Positions 46,617 through 59,900 of a stretch of DNA of 64,000 nucleotides are shown here, in pieces. A program made the translations under genes and the position numbers. The DNA comes from Cyclospora cayetanensis (Eukaryota; Apicomplexa; Conoidasida; Eucoccidiorida; Eimeriidae): the NCBI RefSeq assembly GCF_002999335.1, contig NW_020312092.1, positions 186,001 through 250,000 on the forward strand, read 5' to 3'. The notes beneath the pieces are model-generated. The model did no database searches. It was given only the letters and a program-made list of their open reading frames with translations, and was not told the origin of the DNA. The first letter of the stretch is position 1. Every line of letters begins with the position of its first letter.

Positions 46617-49230
46617 ATGGGTAATGAACCTCCGGTACTCATTGGACTCTTTAGTAACCGCGTTCCTGATGACGACAAGACGGGTGCGGAAGCCCTGAGC
46701 AAGTTCGGAGGGAGACCGGTAAGGCCGAAGCCCCTTAGAAGCTTCCCTGTGGAAGCAGCACAATGTTTCGAGATCAGGAAAGGATTTTCAGGTCCAGCCG
46801 CTTGAAAGGCAGTGTGCGGCCTCTCTGATATCCTGTCCGGATAGGTGTGGATTGACGGGAAGGCGCCGGATGGCTATCCATTTGCATGCGCCATTTGCGG
46901 CGCGGATCTCGACTTTGTTTGCCAGGTGTAAGTGCCGCTTCGTCCCCCGAACTCTGATTCCACACCTGACTGCACTTGTGCAACAGCACGCGCAAGAGGT
47001 TAGCTCTCCGGACTGCACGCACCCTGTTTGTCATACTCAACCTCAGGGCAACTCCCTATTGCGCAAACAAGCGCTGCTTGTACCTGTTCGGCTGTCATAA
47101 GCAAGCTTCTTGCGGCAAGACAGCGGAGGGTTGGCGAATTTTGAGAGGCGTGGCAGTGCCCAGCGCCTCAGGAGCAACAGCGTCCGCATCTGCGCCAGTA
47201 GGCGTTCAGTGCCCCTCCATACGAGAGGCTCAGCAACTGTCTCGAGCAGCAGACCCCTCCGATTGGCTCGCTGCTGCATTTGGTGCTCCTACTGTTGACG
47301 CGCACTCTTGCGACGTGGCAAGTCAGCGCAGCACCAGTTCACAAGGGCCTAAGCCACGTGTCTCTACGCCTGCGCCCGCACTCGCGGCAGAATGCAGTGA
47401 AACGTGCGGGGATTCGGACGGATTGCTGCCACCGTTTTTTGTGCACGTAGACGAAGAACCGCCAGACAACTCTCAGCTGGACGCCACTGGTGAGCACGAG
47501 CCCCATTTTGACTTTTTTTCCGAGAGATCACAACCTGCATGCGTGCCTGTCTACGAAGCCTGAGTTGTCGCTCTGGGCAAAGCTACAGTGGACGCGCTCC
47601 TCCACGCTGTGCTGCTAAGATCTGCGATCCGCTACCCTGCAGAAGAATGCGAGGGATGGAGGAGTGGTGGAACTTAACCGGACCGCGAAGTCACCCTCAT
47701 CGTTTCCTACATCTGTAGTCTATAAAACACTGAAGCCACTGTGTGCATTTGCGCTCTGTGTTTTCAGGCTTGCGAGCCCGCGAACTACAGCTACAGTACG
47801 AGCAGCGGTACGCCCCGTCTCCTCAGTTTTATTGCAGTAGGGGATTCGCATGCGCCTCTGATTTCGCATCGTGCAGTTTTTTTGGTGTTTGTGGGGGTAC
47901 TCAGGGAAGCAGAAGAGCTGGCTGCAGAGGATCACGAAGGTGACCAGTACGTACCGCGAGGGCTCATGTGCGGGTAAACGACTTTGTTTCTCGAATGGCT
48001 CATGCGTTTCAGCCATACACCGCGGCCAGCAGTGCTGCATGCACATCCGTATTTTGTGTCGCTCACACCGCAGGAGTGGAAATATGGAAGCAGAGGCGTA
48101 CGAGGAGAGCCCTGACAAGGTGTGTTGACATAGTGGCCATTATTTCGTGTTTCCAGAGCTACAACATCTGCGTGCATTGTGCTGGAGGGGACCAATCGGC
48201 GGTGGCAATTGTGTGACTAAGCGGGCGGCCCATTTGGTGCATGCGGCACATGATCCCGTATTGAGAAGCAATGCAACAGTGCCAAGCATGTGTAGGCACC
48301 CGCATTTTGTTCAGATCATCTTTTCCTGCTTGTCTGCGTTGGGTTGCGAATTAGGTGTTTCTGAAATTGCAGAAGCGACTGGGCCGTAGCCCTTTGCAGG
48401 TCATTCGGTACAGCTTCGGCGGCAAGCCACTTTTTATTTCGCCGCTTTCCGAGGGAAAAGAAGCTGCGGGGGGGCCCTGCCCGCAGTGCGGTGCCGATCG
48501 AGTATTTGAAATGCAGCTCGTCCCAGCGGCTGCAGATGAAATTCTTAAAAGGTGCGGGCCTTAGACTGACTTTTCGCTTTACGATGCAAGAAGTTATTGC
48601 AGCTTCTTCCTTGAAAGGTCCATTGGACCGAAGAGACACGCAGTGTACATGCAGTCGCCAGAGAGTGCAGGAGTGGGCCTTAGGATGTCGGCATTCATGC
48701 AGCAGATCCCTACAGCAGACAGGCTGCTGCAACAATACACTGTTTCGTAGCCTGGCGTGCTGTGTGGACACATGGAAAATCCGGACGCGCCTACGGGCGA
48801 GGGCGGATTCAATGCGGGCCCAAGGAATCAAAAGTTATACGGAGAGCTGCGAATTTATCGGCTTTTGCAATTGCAACCGATCGAAGACTATGGGAGGGAA
48901 GGGAAGTGTAGCGAGCGCGCGCGCCGCTCTTGCGTCTTGTGCAGATACCTTCTGGAGGGTTCAAAATTTTTTGGACTTTGCTTCTGGTGTATGTGTAGGC
49001 GACACCCGACATGCGCGAGCGTCCCGGTCGAGTGGGGAATAGTGGCAGTCTTCACGTGTAAGCTGGGGCCAGTGGGGGTACCAAAGCTGCCATCGTGTAG
49101 TATTTTTCGTATTCAACTCCTTTCTGCTAAACCTTTTTTTGTACTGGCGTGCGTTTTTTCAGGCAAAGAAGACTGTATTCCGTCCAGCACATATACCCGC
49201 GAGCACGCAGTCGTGCAAGAGATCTTATGA
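46617..49230 (+). CDS. PDCD2/TSR4 family protein (uS5 dedicated chaperone)
   Basis: PDCD2/TSR4 proteins bind nascent ribosomal protein uS5 (Rps2) and help 40S assembly. Nine exons join in phase: 46617-46718, 46845-46927, 47047-47489, 47768-47807, 47905-47946, 48074-48119, 48355-48551, 48999-49057, 49163-49230 (TGA); 359 residues. Family landmarks: LSKFGGRPVWIDG with ACAICGADLDFVCQ (first Cys pair), YCANKRCLYLFGCHK, LLPPFFVHVDEEP, then the C-terminal TSR4 domain VFLKLQKRLGRSPLQVIRYS, PCPQCGADRVFEMQLVP, VEWGIVAVFTC and a final ACVVQ-like TREHAVVQEIL. There is no MYND finger between the Cys motifs, so it resembles PDCD2L/TSR4 more than animal PDCD2. The central acidic linker is Ser/Ala-rich. The Met-Gly-Asn start is a possible but unproven myristoylation context. 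Confidence 0.93.
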
Positions 49231-50906
49231 GTCGAATATTACGAACATATTGGTTTCTGACAGCGAGGCGCCGTGTGCTGTCCGTCAGCCAGATGATAGA
49301 GTTTTAAAGTACTGCGGGCGTGCTGAAAGACTGCATCGCTGTGACTTGTCTTTAGAATCCAGGCTACTGCCAAGAAGACAGTTAACCCGATGTAGGCAGC
49401 CATAAACAGCCATTTGATTTGACAAGGACAACAGAGCAGTGAGCATTTGAGAAGACGCAGCGCTCGCTGCCATGCAGGTTCTGCGCTCCCTGATCCGCCG
49501 AAGTCTTCGCTTGATGGCAGCCTGAAGGCAGCTTTCTACTATACCTCCGGAAGGCCAGCAGGGGGGTAGCAGCAGGGCGCTCACCGCAGGGGACTCAAAA
49601 TGAACCTGCCGAGACTAACCGGCGCATGGGACGGCCTCAAGACGACGAAGGAGTCATGCGGCCAAAACCCAGGAAGCAAAGGATAGTCGATAATCGAGCA
49701 AGACGCAGCAGTGATGCGCGTGCGAGGGCACTCCAGTGTCATGAGATACGATGTGTCGTTTCCGCCCTTCTTGAAGGCTGACAGCGCATCCGCCTCATTC
49801 ATTCAAAGACTTTTTTGAGCATGCGCTATGCAAACGTGTCCGTAACGTACGCGTTTCGAACGTGTTCAAACCTATGCGGGCGGCGCCGACGGCGGAGCAG
49901 CCCTCCCTGCAAGGATCAGTGGAACTACCCAACGCCCAGAACGCAATGTGGCAATCTCTAGGGGTGACGTCATGATCGGCAGCAACACTGATGAAGAAAA
50001 TCGCGTCGATCGAGGCTTCATACGCAGGAATCGCACCGAATGCTAGGAGCGTGAAAGAGAGCGCGGCTGTCGGGACCATACCAGGGAAACGAGGGTGTAT
50101 CATGGCAAAATATGTTTCAAGCCGTTTCCTGGGCGTTTCGAAACGCCCGACCATTTTGAAATATCCAAATCGCGTGTGGACGCAGTGTCTTCCATTAGGG
50201 CAGCTCATGCAGTGTACGTACAGTCTAGAACTTGGCTTCACGAAAATGCGGCATCAATGTACAGCGCTAGCCGCGAAAATACTGCCTGCTCTAAGGGTTG
50301 TCGCTGGAGCTCTATTTTCACCCTCCCCGAACACCTGCCATCTTTTTAATGGGGTGTGCGCACGGTAGGCCTCGGGTAACCCAACCTAGATAGAGACCAG
50401 CAGTCTTGACCATACCTTGAACATGGTCCGCCGGGGAAACTGGTTGGACTCGACACTGCAATTAGGCTAGCTAGCTAGCTGGCTGGCTGGCACACGCCCG
50501 TGCAGTGCCTCGTGATACCGTTCTATGCACAAAAACCCATAGAGCCAATAAACATTGCACTCCTCCGTCCCTGCCAGGGACTCCGGATCATCGGGGCCGT
50601 GTCTGACAGCGGGCACAGCCGAAATGACCGACCCCATCCATGGCTGTGTGGCGCCCGAGAACAAGCTTCCAGCCCTTTTCCTGCGTACCACCGAGAAGCT
50701 TCTAAAGTGCTTCTCTGCACGCGACCTTAACCTTGTGAGGGCAACAGGGAGCAAGCGTGCGAGCCAAGCGCTACTACAGAGTCTGCGGCTTCTCTTGCGC
50801 AGTGGTCTTGAATATCTGCTAGGGCAGTGGTGGTAACCAGCGCTGCTAAGCCTACTGGGATTCGCGCGCCAGCAGCAGACAGACATACCAAGCCATGGAC
50901 ACCGGT
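49231..50906. other. Convergent intergenic region, PDCD2 to MORC
   Basis: About 1.7 kb. The minus strand has a 148-codon frame at 49,795-50,241 with a hydrophobic segment, and others at 49,285-49,802. None has a family motif or phased splice partner, so I do not call a gene. A gctagctagctggctggctggc tetranucleotide tract is at 50,465-50,490. Confidence 0.45.
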
Positions 50907-53900
50907 TCACTCTACCGGCGTATCGGGCGGAGGAACGCTGTCCTGCGCCCACGGTTCCTCGGATTTACTCGATATAGCTGCCTCTGCAATGTCACCGCTT
51001 TCCGTCTTGCTTCCCCGCTCTTCGGACTCTGTAAAGCCGACAACAGGCGCACCCTCGGGTGCAGCAGGCGCCTCCATGCCGTCCTGAGCCATGTCCTCTG
51101 GTCCAAGTTCATGCTTCTTCAACTGCGCGCCGCCACGATGATCATCGGCTGCAGCTTCTGCCTCGTTTGCATAAGCAGAGCTTTCGGCTGCAGCAGAAGG
51201 TTCCTGTAGTTGAAGCTTCGCTGCTTGGCTGCAGCTGTCGGCCCCTCCCGTATTGCTTCCCCGCTGTCCCGTCCAAATGGGCGCGCTGCAATAATATATA
51301 AAGCAGTAGAACACACACATAGATGCATGCATGCATACCTACGGGGGGCGGCAAACCACACGTCTCCACAACAAAACGCAGTTCGCGGGACGTTAGCTAA
51401 GAAAAAAACACGCCTACACAACATACCCAGAGCTTGAATGCGTCAGAGGGGGAGTTGGGCTGCGACGCGGCTGCTCCTCGTCTGTCAGGTCTTCGTTCAA
51501 ACGGCGCTTCGGCCTGCTGCGCCTCTGCTGCTCTTGGTAATCGCTTAGCCTCTTCGACCTGTGTGCAGACCTCAGAGGCGAACCGCGTCTACTACAAAAA
51601 CAGACTTGGCTTCCCAGGTGGCCCCCCTCGGAAAAGCTGAATCCCTAGCATGCTAAAACGCGAGTCAAAATCCTAAGAAATAAACAATGTGCCTCTAAGA
51701 AATAAACATATGCCTAGGTCCGGAAAAGCCGTTTGTAAGACACTTGCACAAGAAGACCAAAAAGAGGGGAAACGAGAAAAATGCAGAGAACCCGCGTGTT
51801 TCGCGAACCTCTGCTCCAGCCATGCGCTCAAGGCCTGCGGATTTCGGCAGCGCGACAGATAGTCTTGCATTAGTTTCATACCTGGACGCAACACACGAAA
51901 TCAACACGTAGGCCAATGGACCCGCAGCTGTGCAGTAAATCTGCAACGAGCCGAGCTGTACATGAAAGGCAGTTCATGGGGTAGGCAGGCAAAAGTCGAA
52001 ACGCACGATGATTATGACCTTAACATTTGACAACAGCGAAACGGAACCTCGCGTCTGGTTGGCGCCTTACATCTTGCCTTGAATTTCATGTACGGTTTGT
52101 TGTTCTCATGGAGAAACTCTTGCTTATTTAAAGAAGGGAGCATCCACTCCGGAACGTTGATCACAGCGGTAAAGGCGTAGCGACAGATCTGTGGGGGTTC
52201 TCCATCTAGCCCGAAAATGCGTTCGCTAGCTGGAAATTAAGCAAGCGCATGCATATACATGCGTACACATGCACAGAGAGCTATATATATTCACATATAC
52301 GCGCGTGGAGCACAAAATACGACAGATATATGGAAGGCCGCCGCAACCCATGAGGAAGATCGAGAAACAGCATTGCGAAGGCCCTTACGAGGAAGTCGCG
52401 CGGCGTCGATGTATTTGGGTGCGTCGGGGAAGGTGCATTCCAGTTTGCGAATGAGGCGCTGCTTGAAGTAGAGCAATACGCCAGCCTCACAAACTCGTGG
52501 CTGGTATGCGTTATCCATTGGGTCGTTCAGAAAGCCCATTAAGGCGAAGCAGCCCGCATCATGATCGGCAGGGGTGAACAGGTAGGACAACTCGGCCTGC
52601 GCAGAAGCAAGGTGTAGAGGAGCGAGAGCGTCATTCCAGTCGCGTCCGCTACTCTAGAGTGTGCTCTTGAGAGGGGAATTTGCGCAAGCTCGCTGCCTCG
52701 TTGAACGCGTTGAGAGAGTCTGCTACCTATCTAGAGGGGCCAACAACCACGCGCCAAGGAGGACGGATACAGCCCGATAACGCCGCCCCGGCCATAACGT
52801 GGCGCGAAGTGCCTCGCTATACCACAAGTAGCACAGTAACTTGCTCGTTTCTGCATGCGATGGCGGGTGCTGCGCTGCAATTGAACGGCCTGCTGCCAGC
52901 GATTCAACGGGAGACGGACTGGCCATGCGATGGAGCGTACCGCGCAGTAGAGTCGCTGTTTCAGGAAAATGTACAGCGAAGGCGCCACAGGGCTCCCGTC
53001 TGTCATGAGTTCGCCGTCAGTCGACCTCTTCTCCGCCAAGGCGGCTTGAGGCCTAGAAGTGGAGGAAAGGAGCCAGCCGCTTCCTGTGGCATCTGCGTTG
53101 TTCGTATCGCTTGTTTCTTGCTGCTCTCTGGCGGGAGGAACTTCCCCGGGGATCTCGTCGGCTTGCTCGGCGGGAGCGGGGGGGCCCTTGACTTCTCGCG
53201 GCTTGGCAGGCTGCTGGCTGCCGTAGCTGGCGGGCTGTGGCGCAAGGGGGATGCCTTGGACGTGCGTAGTGGCCGGTGCATGCAAATGCAGCCAGAACAA
53301 GTAGGTGGCGAGGCAGTAGTCGGGGGCATGCCGCGCCGTCGTCCACAGGGGGAAGTATGGGGGCAGAGCCTTCTGGATCCCTGTGTTGATCTCAAGCTCT
53401 CTGGGCTCCCGAGTGTCTTCCACGCCACTGCTGCCGACGACACCTCCTGCGTCCGCAGCAGCGGGTTGTTCCACCTTCATGATGCTTTCCCCGCAGCCTC
53501 TTTCCTCCGCCTGAAGAAGCCCCCCAACAGGTGCCGCAGTGCCAGGTTCCTGTTGCTGCTGCTCTCGTTGCTGCTGCTCTTGCTGTTGCTGCTGCTCTTG
53601 TTGCTGCTGCTCGCTAGAGGTCAGAGGCTTCCCGTCTTCGTCCACGTCCAGCATCTCGGGGCCCATCGTGGGGGGGGCGGTGGCAGCCTCGTCGATGCGC
53701 GGCCTGCAGGGATCGCGAACTGCCTGCTGCAGCTTCTCCTCGCTGGCTGCTCCAACCGACTCCTCAGAAACTAGCCCATTCGACAGGCCCTGCTGACTCG
53801 CCTCGAGGTTCATCGGCTCGACGCTAGAAGCAGCAGGCGAAGTGCACGAGAAAACGAGGCTACCGCCTGGCTTGGCATCCGTAGAGCCCTCCGCTTCCCC

Positions 53901-56900
53901 GGCAAGCGAAGGGCGTCCTTCTTCGCCCTTTCCGCAAGACACAGGCCGCACGTCAGATGGAGCAGACGACAAATACAACATGCAATCTCGGGGGTCCAGC
54001 ACGAGGGCGTCCAAGTCGTCACGCAGATCCCAAAACACGATACGCGACCCCGGCATAGTTCCCAGCACGTTGATCTGATCTGCCAGGAGAGACGGCGTCG
54101 TGAATGGCGTATACCTGACATGGAGGCGCACGCGCGACAACAAGGAAGGATGACGCAGCACAAAGCGCTCAACCGCGACTCCCCCCAAAAATCCCCTTTC
54201 TCCCCGTCTCAAAAGCCTACTTCTACATGCACTGCCTCGTGGCCTGCCGCTTCCCCGAAGGCTTTGCTCAGTCTACAAAAATTCGAGGGCAGAAACGCAT
54301 CCGCAAACTCGAAACCAGCCCTCCCACCCCAAAGCCAAGCCCCAGCACGCCGTACGTCATCAGCAGGCGCTGGTGGTGGCGATGGTCTGCCATGTTGTTG
54401 GGATCGCGATTGATAAGCTCCTTGTTGGGCAAGCGCCACATGCACATCTGCGAGCAAGCAACGCGAAAAAGATACACCCGGCGCCCCCCTTTTCGCACGG
54501 CTAGCTAGCATCGGCTCACGCAGCATAATCGCCGCCACATTTTTCGCCACCCTCTGTTTCCTCGCTCTCCCCCCAAACGCGCTTTGTAGGCGACTTAAGC
54601 ACACACGGAATAAAGGCACGATGCCTATATAACAGCCCCGCCAGTCTCTTTTAATCAAGGGAAACCTGCTCTCCAGTTTTCTCAAGCGCGTGCAAGCACG
54701 AAAGCGACGGAAAAAAAAAACGCACAGGCGCAGCGATCTCCCGAGCATCACAGTGCCCCATCAGCTCCAGAGACAGCATCCCGATTCCAATCGTGCCTTG
54801 CGTCCTTGACATGATGGCACAACTCGAAGCAATCCTCCCGTAGGCCATCTTGAACCCGCACCCATACTCGTAGCCCTCTGCAGAGATACACCCCAAAATA
54901 AAAGCCACAGAAAACTCACGCATGCACGCAGGCGGCAGCCCCAGATATGAACACCCCCATGCAGAAGACGCACATACACACACTTTTATTCAAAATCCCC
55001 ACCGCGCAACAGATTCAGACAACACGCGAAGACACACACAGAGCACAAGCTCGCCGCCACAGCACATGCGCCCGCTAACCAGGCTCACCTACTTAGAGAC
55101 ATGTACACCTTCCAAACGCGCGTCCACCAAACTATTCCCCCATACATACGTACGTACTTGTAAAGATGTATATATACATATATATACATGAATATACATA
55201 TATATATACATAAATATTCATATATATATATGTATATATCGAATCGAAATTTCGTTCGGGACTAAACATGCAGATATGCATGTATACAGGTTACAGGAGA
55301 AGTAGTGTATGGACAGGAATTGTGGATGTATCGTTGCACGTGTATGAAGAAGCGCATGTGGAAAGATGTGCGAGACGAGCAGACAGGCTGTTGTCAGTTT
55401 GAGATTCGACATTGCCTTGGCCGGTACTCAAGGAGGCAGCTCCTGGAAGGTGGGTGGGAAAGGGATGGTTGGCAGTGAGCGACGTCGGGAGCCGGGAGGC
55501 GCAACGAAAGGAGGAAAACGTGTAGCTAGCTGACTTCGGCGCCTTTCTCCGGGCTCGAAGCTGCCGTAGAGACGAAGGAGTTTGTTCATTGCGGGGTAGT
55601 CCAAGCCTTGTCCGTCATCTTGAACTGACAGCATGGGGTCTCTGTCTGGCGTCTCCTCGAACTTGATCCAGACGTTACGGCAGCCCACGGAAGGGTGCAT
55701 AGCGTTATCGACGAGTTGCGCAATCGCGCCAAGCAGCCACCGCTGCTGGCTACAGAGGGCCCACAGAATGCCGGGGGTGTGCGTATCTCGTTGATACCAC
55801 GAAGGCATCAAGCGCATCGTATTCACCCCGTGACTCATGAGATGCGCGTGCAAAGATTCCCCGCCCGCCACGGGGCACGCCACCGCAGAGGGGCCCCCTT
55901 GCGGCATGAGGCCCTTGTACGGATCATCGCCGGTGAGCGAGAGAACCCAAGCATCTCCCAGCACCTGTTTTTCGCAGCAATTCCCGCAAAAAAGCGCGTG
56001 TAAATCACCACACAGCAGCCCTACACGAAGAGCGGCAGCGCCCTTCCTCCCCGGCCAGTTCCCGCCGCCGCCCGCTGACTGCCTACTGCTGACTGCTCTC
56101 GAGCCGTGCACGCGATGCGAGGAGCGACACAGAGAGGCAGCCCCTCTCCACTCCTAAATCTCGTAAAGCGTCTGACTCACCTGGTGCCGCCGGAAGCCGC
56201 CATGAACAAAGAGGCAGGGTACGGGAGGACGCGAAGGCCTGGCGAGGGGGTTGTGTGTTTCAAAGAAACAAGCGACATGGCGTTGCCTAGCTCCAAACGG
56301 CTCCCCCACATAATCCGCGGGATACCTCGGTTTCACCGTGTACCACTGTTTCTTCGAAAAAAAGTAAACGCTGATTTGGTCCGTCTCTGTTGCCCGCGTG
56401 CGATCGCCTTCCGTTACGGTGGTTACGCCGCTCGTGATCAGCATGAGGCGCTCGATCGTACGCGGCTCTGCACGCTGCAGCGCATGCACGCAGCCAACCA
56501 AGAAGAACATGCATGCAAGGTAGTGATGACGAATGCGGAGGCGGAAGGACACATATGGGGGGCTGCATCCCCGAGGCGACGGCGGTATCATCATCACCAT
56601 CATCGTCAAACATGGGATGCATGCACAGTAGGACATGCAGGTGCAAAGCGTAGGCGTGCGTGTGGGAAACGCTACACGGCGTTGCCTACGAGTAACCTTC
56701 CCATCCACTCCCACCTTCTACTCAAGACGCAAAACACCCCACTCCCACCTTCTACTCAAGAGGCAAAACACCCCACTCCCACCTTCTACTCAAGACGCAA
56801 AACACGCCACTCCCACCTTCTACTCAAGACGCAAACACGCCACTCCCACCTTCTACTCAAGACGCAAAACACGCCACTTGCGAGAAAAATGGGGGCAGAG

Positions 56901-59900
56901 AGCAAGAATCCGCCTCTTACAGGTTCCTGATAGCGTTGCGTTATAAAGATCGCCGCATAATGCGATCTGGGGCCTATCTTTCCCTCATACTCTTCTTGCT
57001 GCCACTCCCCTACAACCAGAGGCCCTGAGTGCGCCTCATTGACAATATCCTTGATCTTAAAGTGCCAAAAATCTTCTAGCAGAACTCGCTCCTTGCAAGA
57101 GACCTTCCCGCTGGCTCCGTGAGTCTCGCCTCCAAAGAGACTCAGATGCAAGTCTTCGGACCAGATCATGGAGAACCCATACCGCGGAGGAGGTCGCACA
57201 CCTCCCACATCTACTTGCTTCCACGTATTGCTAGGCAGATGTAAAGCCCACATGTCGTTCAGACAGTGGAAGGAAACACGGGGGTTCCTGAACAGCGAAA
57301 TAGACAGGCCAACCACGTACATACACATATACATAGAGATACATAGATAGATTTATACATATTATAGATTTATATATACATTATAGATTTACACATATAT
57401 ATATATATTCGTACATATATCTCCGCATACACAAATAGATACGGATACTTTTTACACATATATCCACCAAGCACAGGCAGACACACGCAGAGAGCAATAC
57501 AACACTAACGTCCCAACACAGCTGTTACATGCGCGGATGCCGTCCCCCCACCACAGCGCACATCAGATTGAAAAAAACTCTTCCCCCTCCCCGCGACTTC
57601 CGCAGTTCGTCCCACGCAGCCCACACGGTGGCTCTGCCGCTCCTCAACAGAAGTATTGCAATTCGCGAGACGACAGAAACGCGACTCCACCGCATCCGCA
57701 GATCCCAACCACCCTCCCTGAGCTTACCCCGTACGACCACCAAAGATGAAGAGAAACTCTGAGAGGTTGTCTGCGCTGCTATCGCGCCAGTTGCCCGTCT
57801 CTGTCTTTGCAGGAAACACCGAAGCCGCATGCTGATCGCGAGGGGCTGGCGGCTGCCCTGCCGGATGCTTCCGAACCCACCTGCAGCAAGCCGCAGTTTC
57901 AGAGCAAGCACGCAAGGCTGACGTCGAGACAAAAAAGACAGAAATACACAGACGAAAAGACGCACCGACCGAAACATACATACAGATACACATACCAGTG
58001 CGGAGCACTGCAAGAGACTACACAGGAGTCCGTACAGGCACCGTGCGCATGCCCCGGCTGTACAAGATGGTGCATACGTATATGCAGGTGGCAGGATCAG
58101 CCGACGGAATTTTTGAGTAGGAAAGATCAAGAAAGTCAGAAAGCGAGAACCCTCTTGATCTGGAGAAGCACGCGCGTCTTTTTTTCATCAGAACACCAGA
58201 CAAAGCGCTTAATGCCCCTTATGTTTCTTTGCAGGCTTCAGAGGAAGACCCCCTTCCCCTCCGGCAGGCGGGGCTGGGCTGAGCTGGGCTGCGCGTTCTC
58301 CCCGCACGCTTACCGCTTGAAGTCGAGTTCGAGGACGTAGACGTCATTGCAGAACTGATTATCTGATAGGCCGCCAAAGAGAATGACGCCAGGGCTGTGC
58401 TGCAGCGTCAGGCCGTTGGTGCTGTGCCCGTCGCGTTCAGAAGGGTGTTCTCCGCAGAAGACGAAGATGCGGGAGGAGAAGAAGTTGAGGTTGATGACGC
58501 ATGCGCTCCTAAAGCTGACGCCCTCCCCGCGACCATTCGACCCCCCAAAGAAGATGGCCTTGTTGCTAAAGGATATCAGCGTATGGCCAAACACTGGGAC
58601 TGGAGTTAGCGGTCGCCGCACAGGCAACCAGCGGACTTTTTCAAACACTGCCAAAGAATGCCACACACACTCACACTTTCTCATCATGCAGCAGCAGGCA
58701 GCAGGCAGCAGGCAGCAGGCAGCACACATGCAAAATCGTCGTCGGCACGAATGCATGCATGAAAGCATGCACAAACATATGCATGAATGCATGCACGAAT
58801 GCATGCACAAACATATGCATGAACGCATGCATGCATTGTACCCCCTTCTCCTAGGTATCGGCCCCCGTGCAAAAAGATAGCCCCATGCCACCTGCACGCT
58901 GCCTCTCCACGCCCTCCTCCCTCGGCGTCAGGGAAGAAAAAGACTCGCAACTCATTTGAAATGAAATCAACCCGACAAAACGCTTCACCAGCAGGCTTTC
59001 TGCTACTATTATTGACGCCGCTGTGCAGGCAGCATTGCAAGACTGCGCTTCCTAAGAAAAAAGTAGACGAACCGGTGCACCCTTACCATCCTTGGTGCTT
59101 TGGGGAGGCATGCGTCTAGAATCGAGGTTACGTCGAATGACACGCAGGATTGCATCGCGGCTTGTCAGCCCCGAGCCAGAAGACACCGCCTCACAGGCGC
59201 CACTGGAGGACTGCTGCTGCTGCTGCTCCTGGGAAAGCGCAGTGGCTGCTCGAGAACATGTTCCCCCCGCAACTACACCTTGAGCACTCGTGCCGCTGGC
59301 ACTTCCTATAAAAAGCCCCAACAAACAAACACGCAGACACACACACAGACGCAGCACAGCACAATATGGCTAACCTCGATAAAACACCGCTGCCTGCCAC
59401 TTGCGCAGCAGACACTCCAACACCCACCACGCACGAAGAAGAGAGTCTCACAAGGCCTCAAAAAAATGCATATACGTCACAGGCATACAGCACAAGCCAA
59501 AAAGCATCCAAGTGCTGATCTTTTTCCCTCTCTTTCGACGCATACACACATCTACTGATCTTTTTCCCTCTCTTTCGACACATACACACATCTACTGATC
59601 TTTTTCCCTCTCTTTCGACACATACACACATCTACTGATCTTTTTCCCTCTCTTTCTACACGTACACACATCTACTGATCTTTTTCCCTCTCTTTCGACA
59701 CATACACACATCTACTGATCTTTTTCCCTCTCTTTCGACACATACACACATCTACTGATCTTTTTTCCTCTCTTTCTACACATACACATACACATACTTA
59801 TACTGATATATACACATACATACATATATCCAAATATACGCACACACACATGCACACATACATATACACAGACAGGTAAACGTACCGGAGTGCTGTGAAG

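Noticed and set aside
49285..50241. Minus-strand frames with a hydrophobic segment as a membrane protein gene
   Set aside because: No family motif, no phased splice partner and the area lies between two convergent 3' ends.
59514..59782. CRISPR-like array appearance of regularly repeated 40-base units
   Set aside because: Units are contiguous with no unique spacers, the genome is eukaryotic and no cas gene is present; it is a minisatellite.
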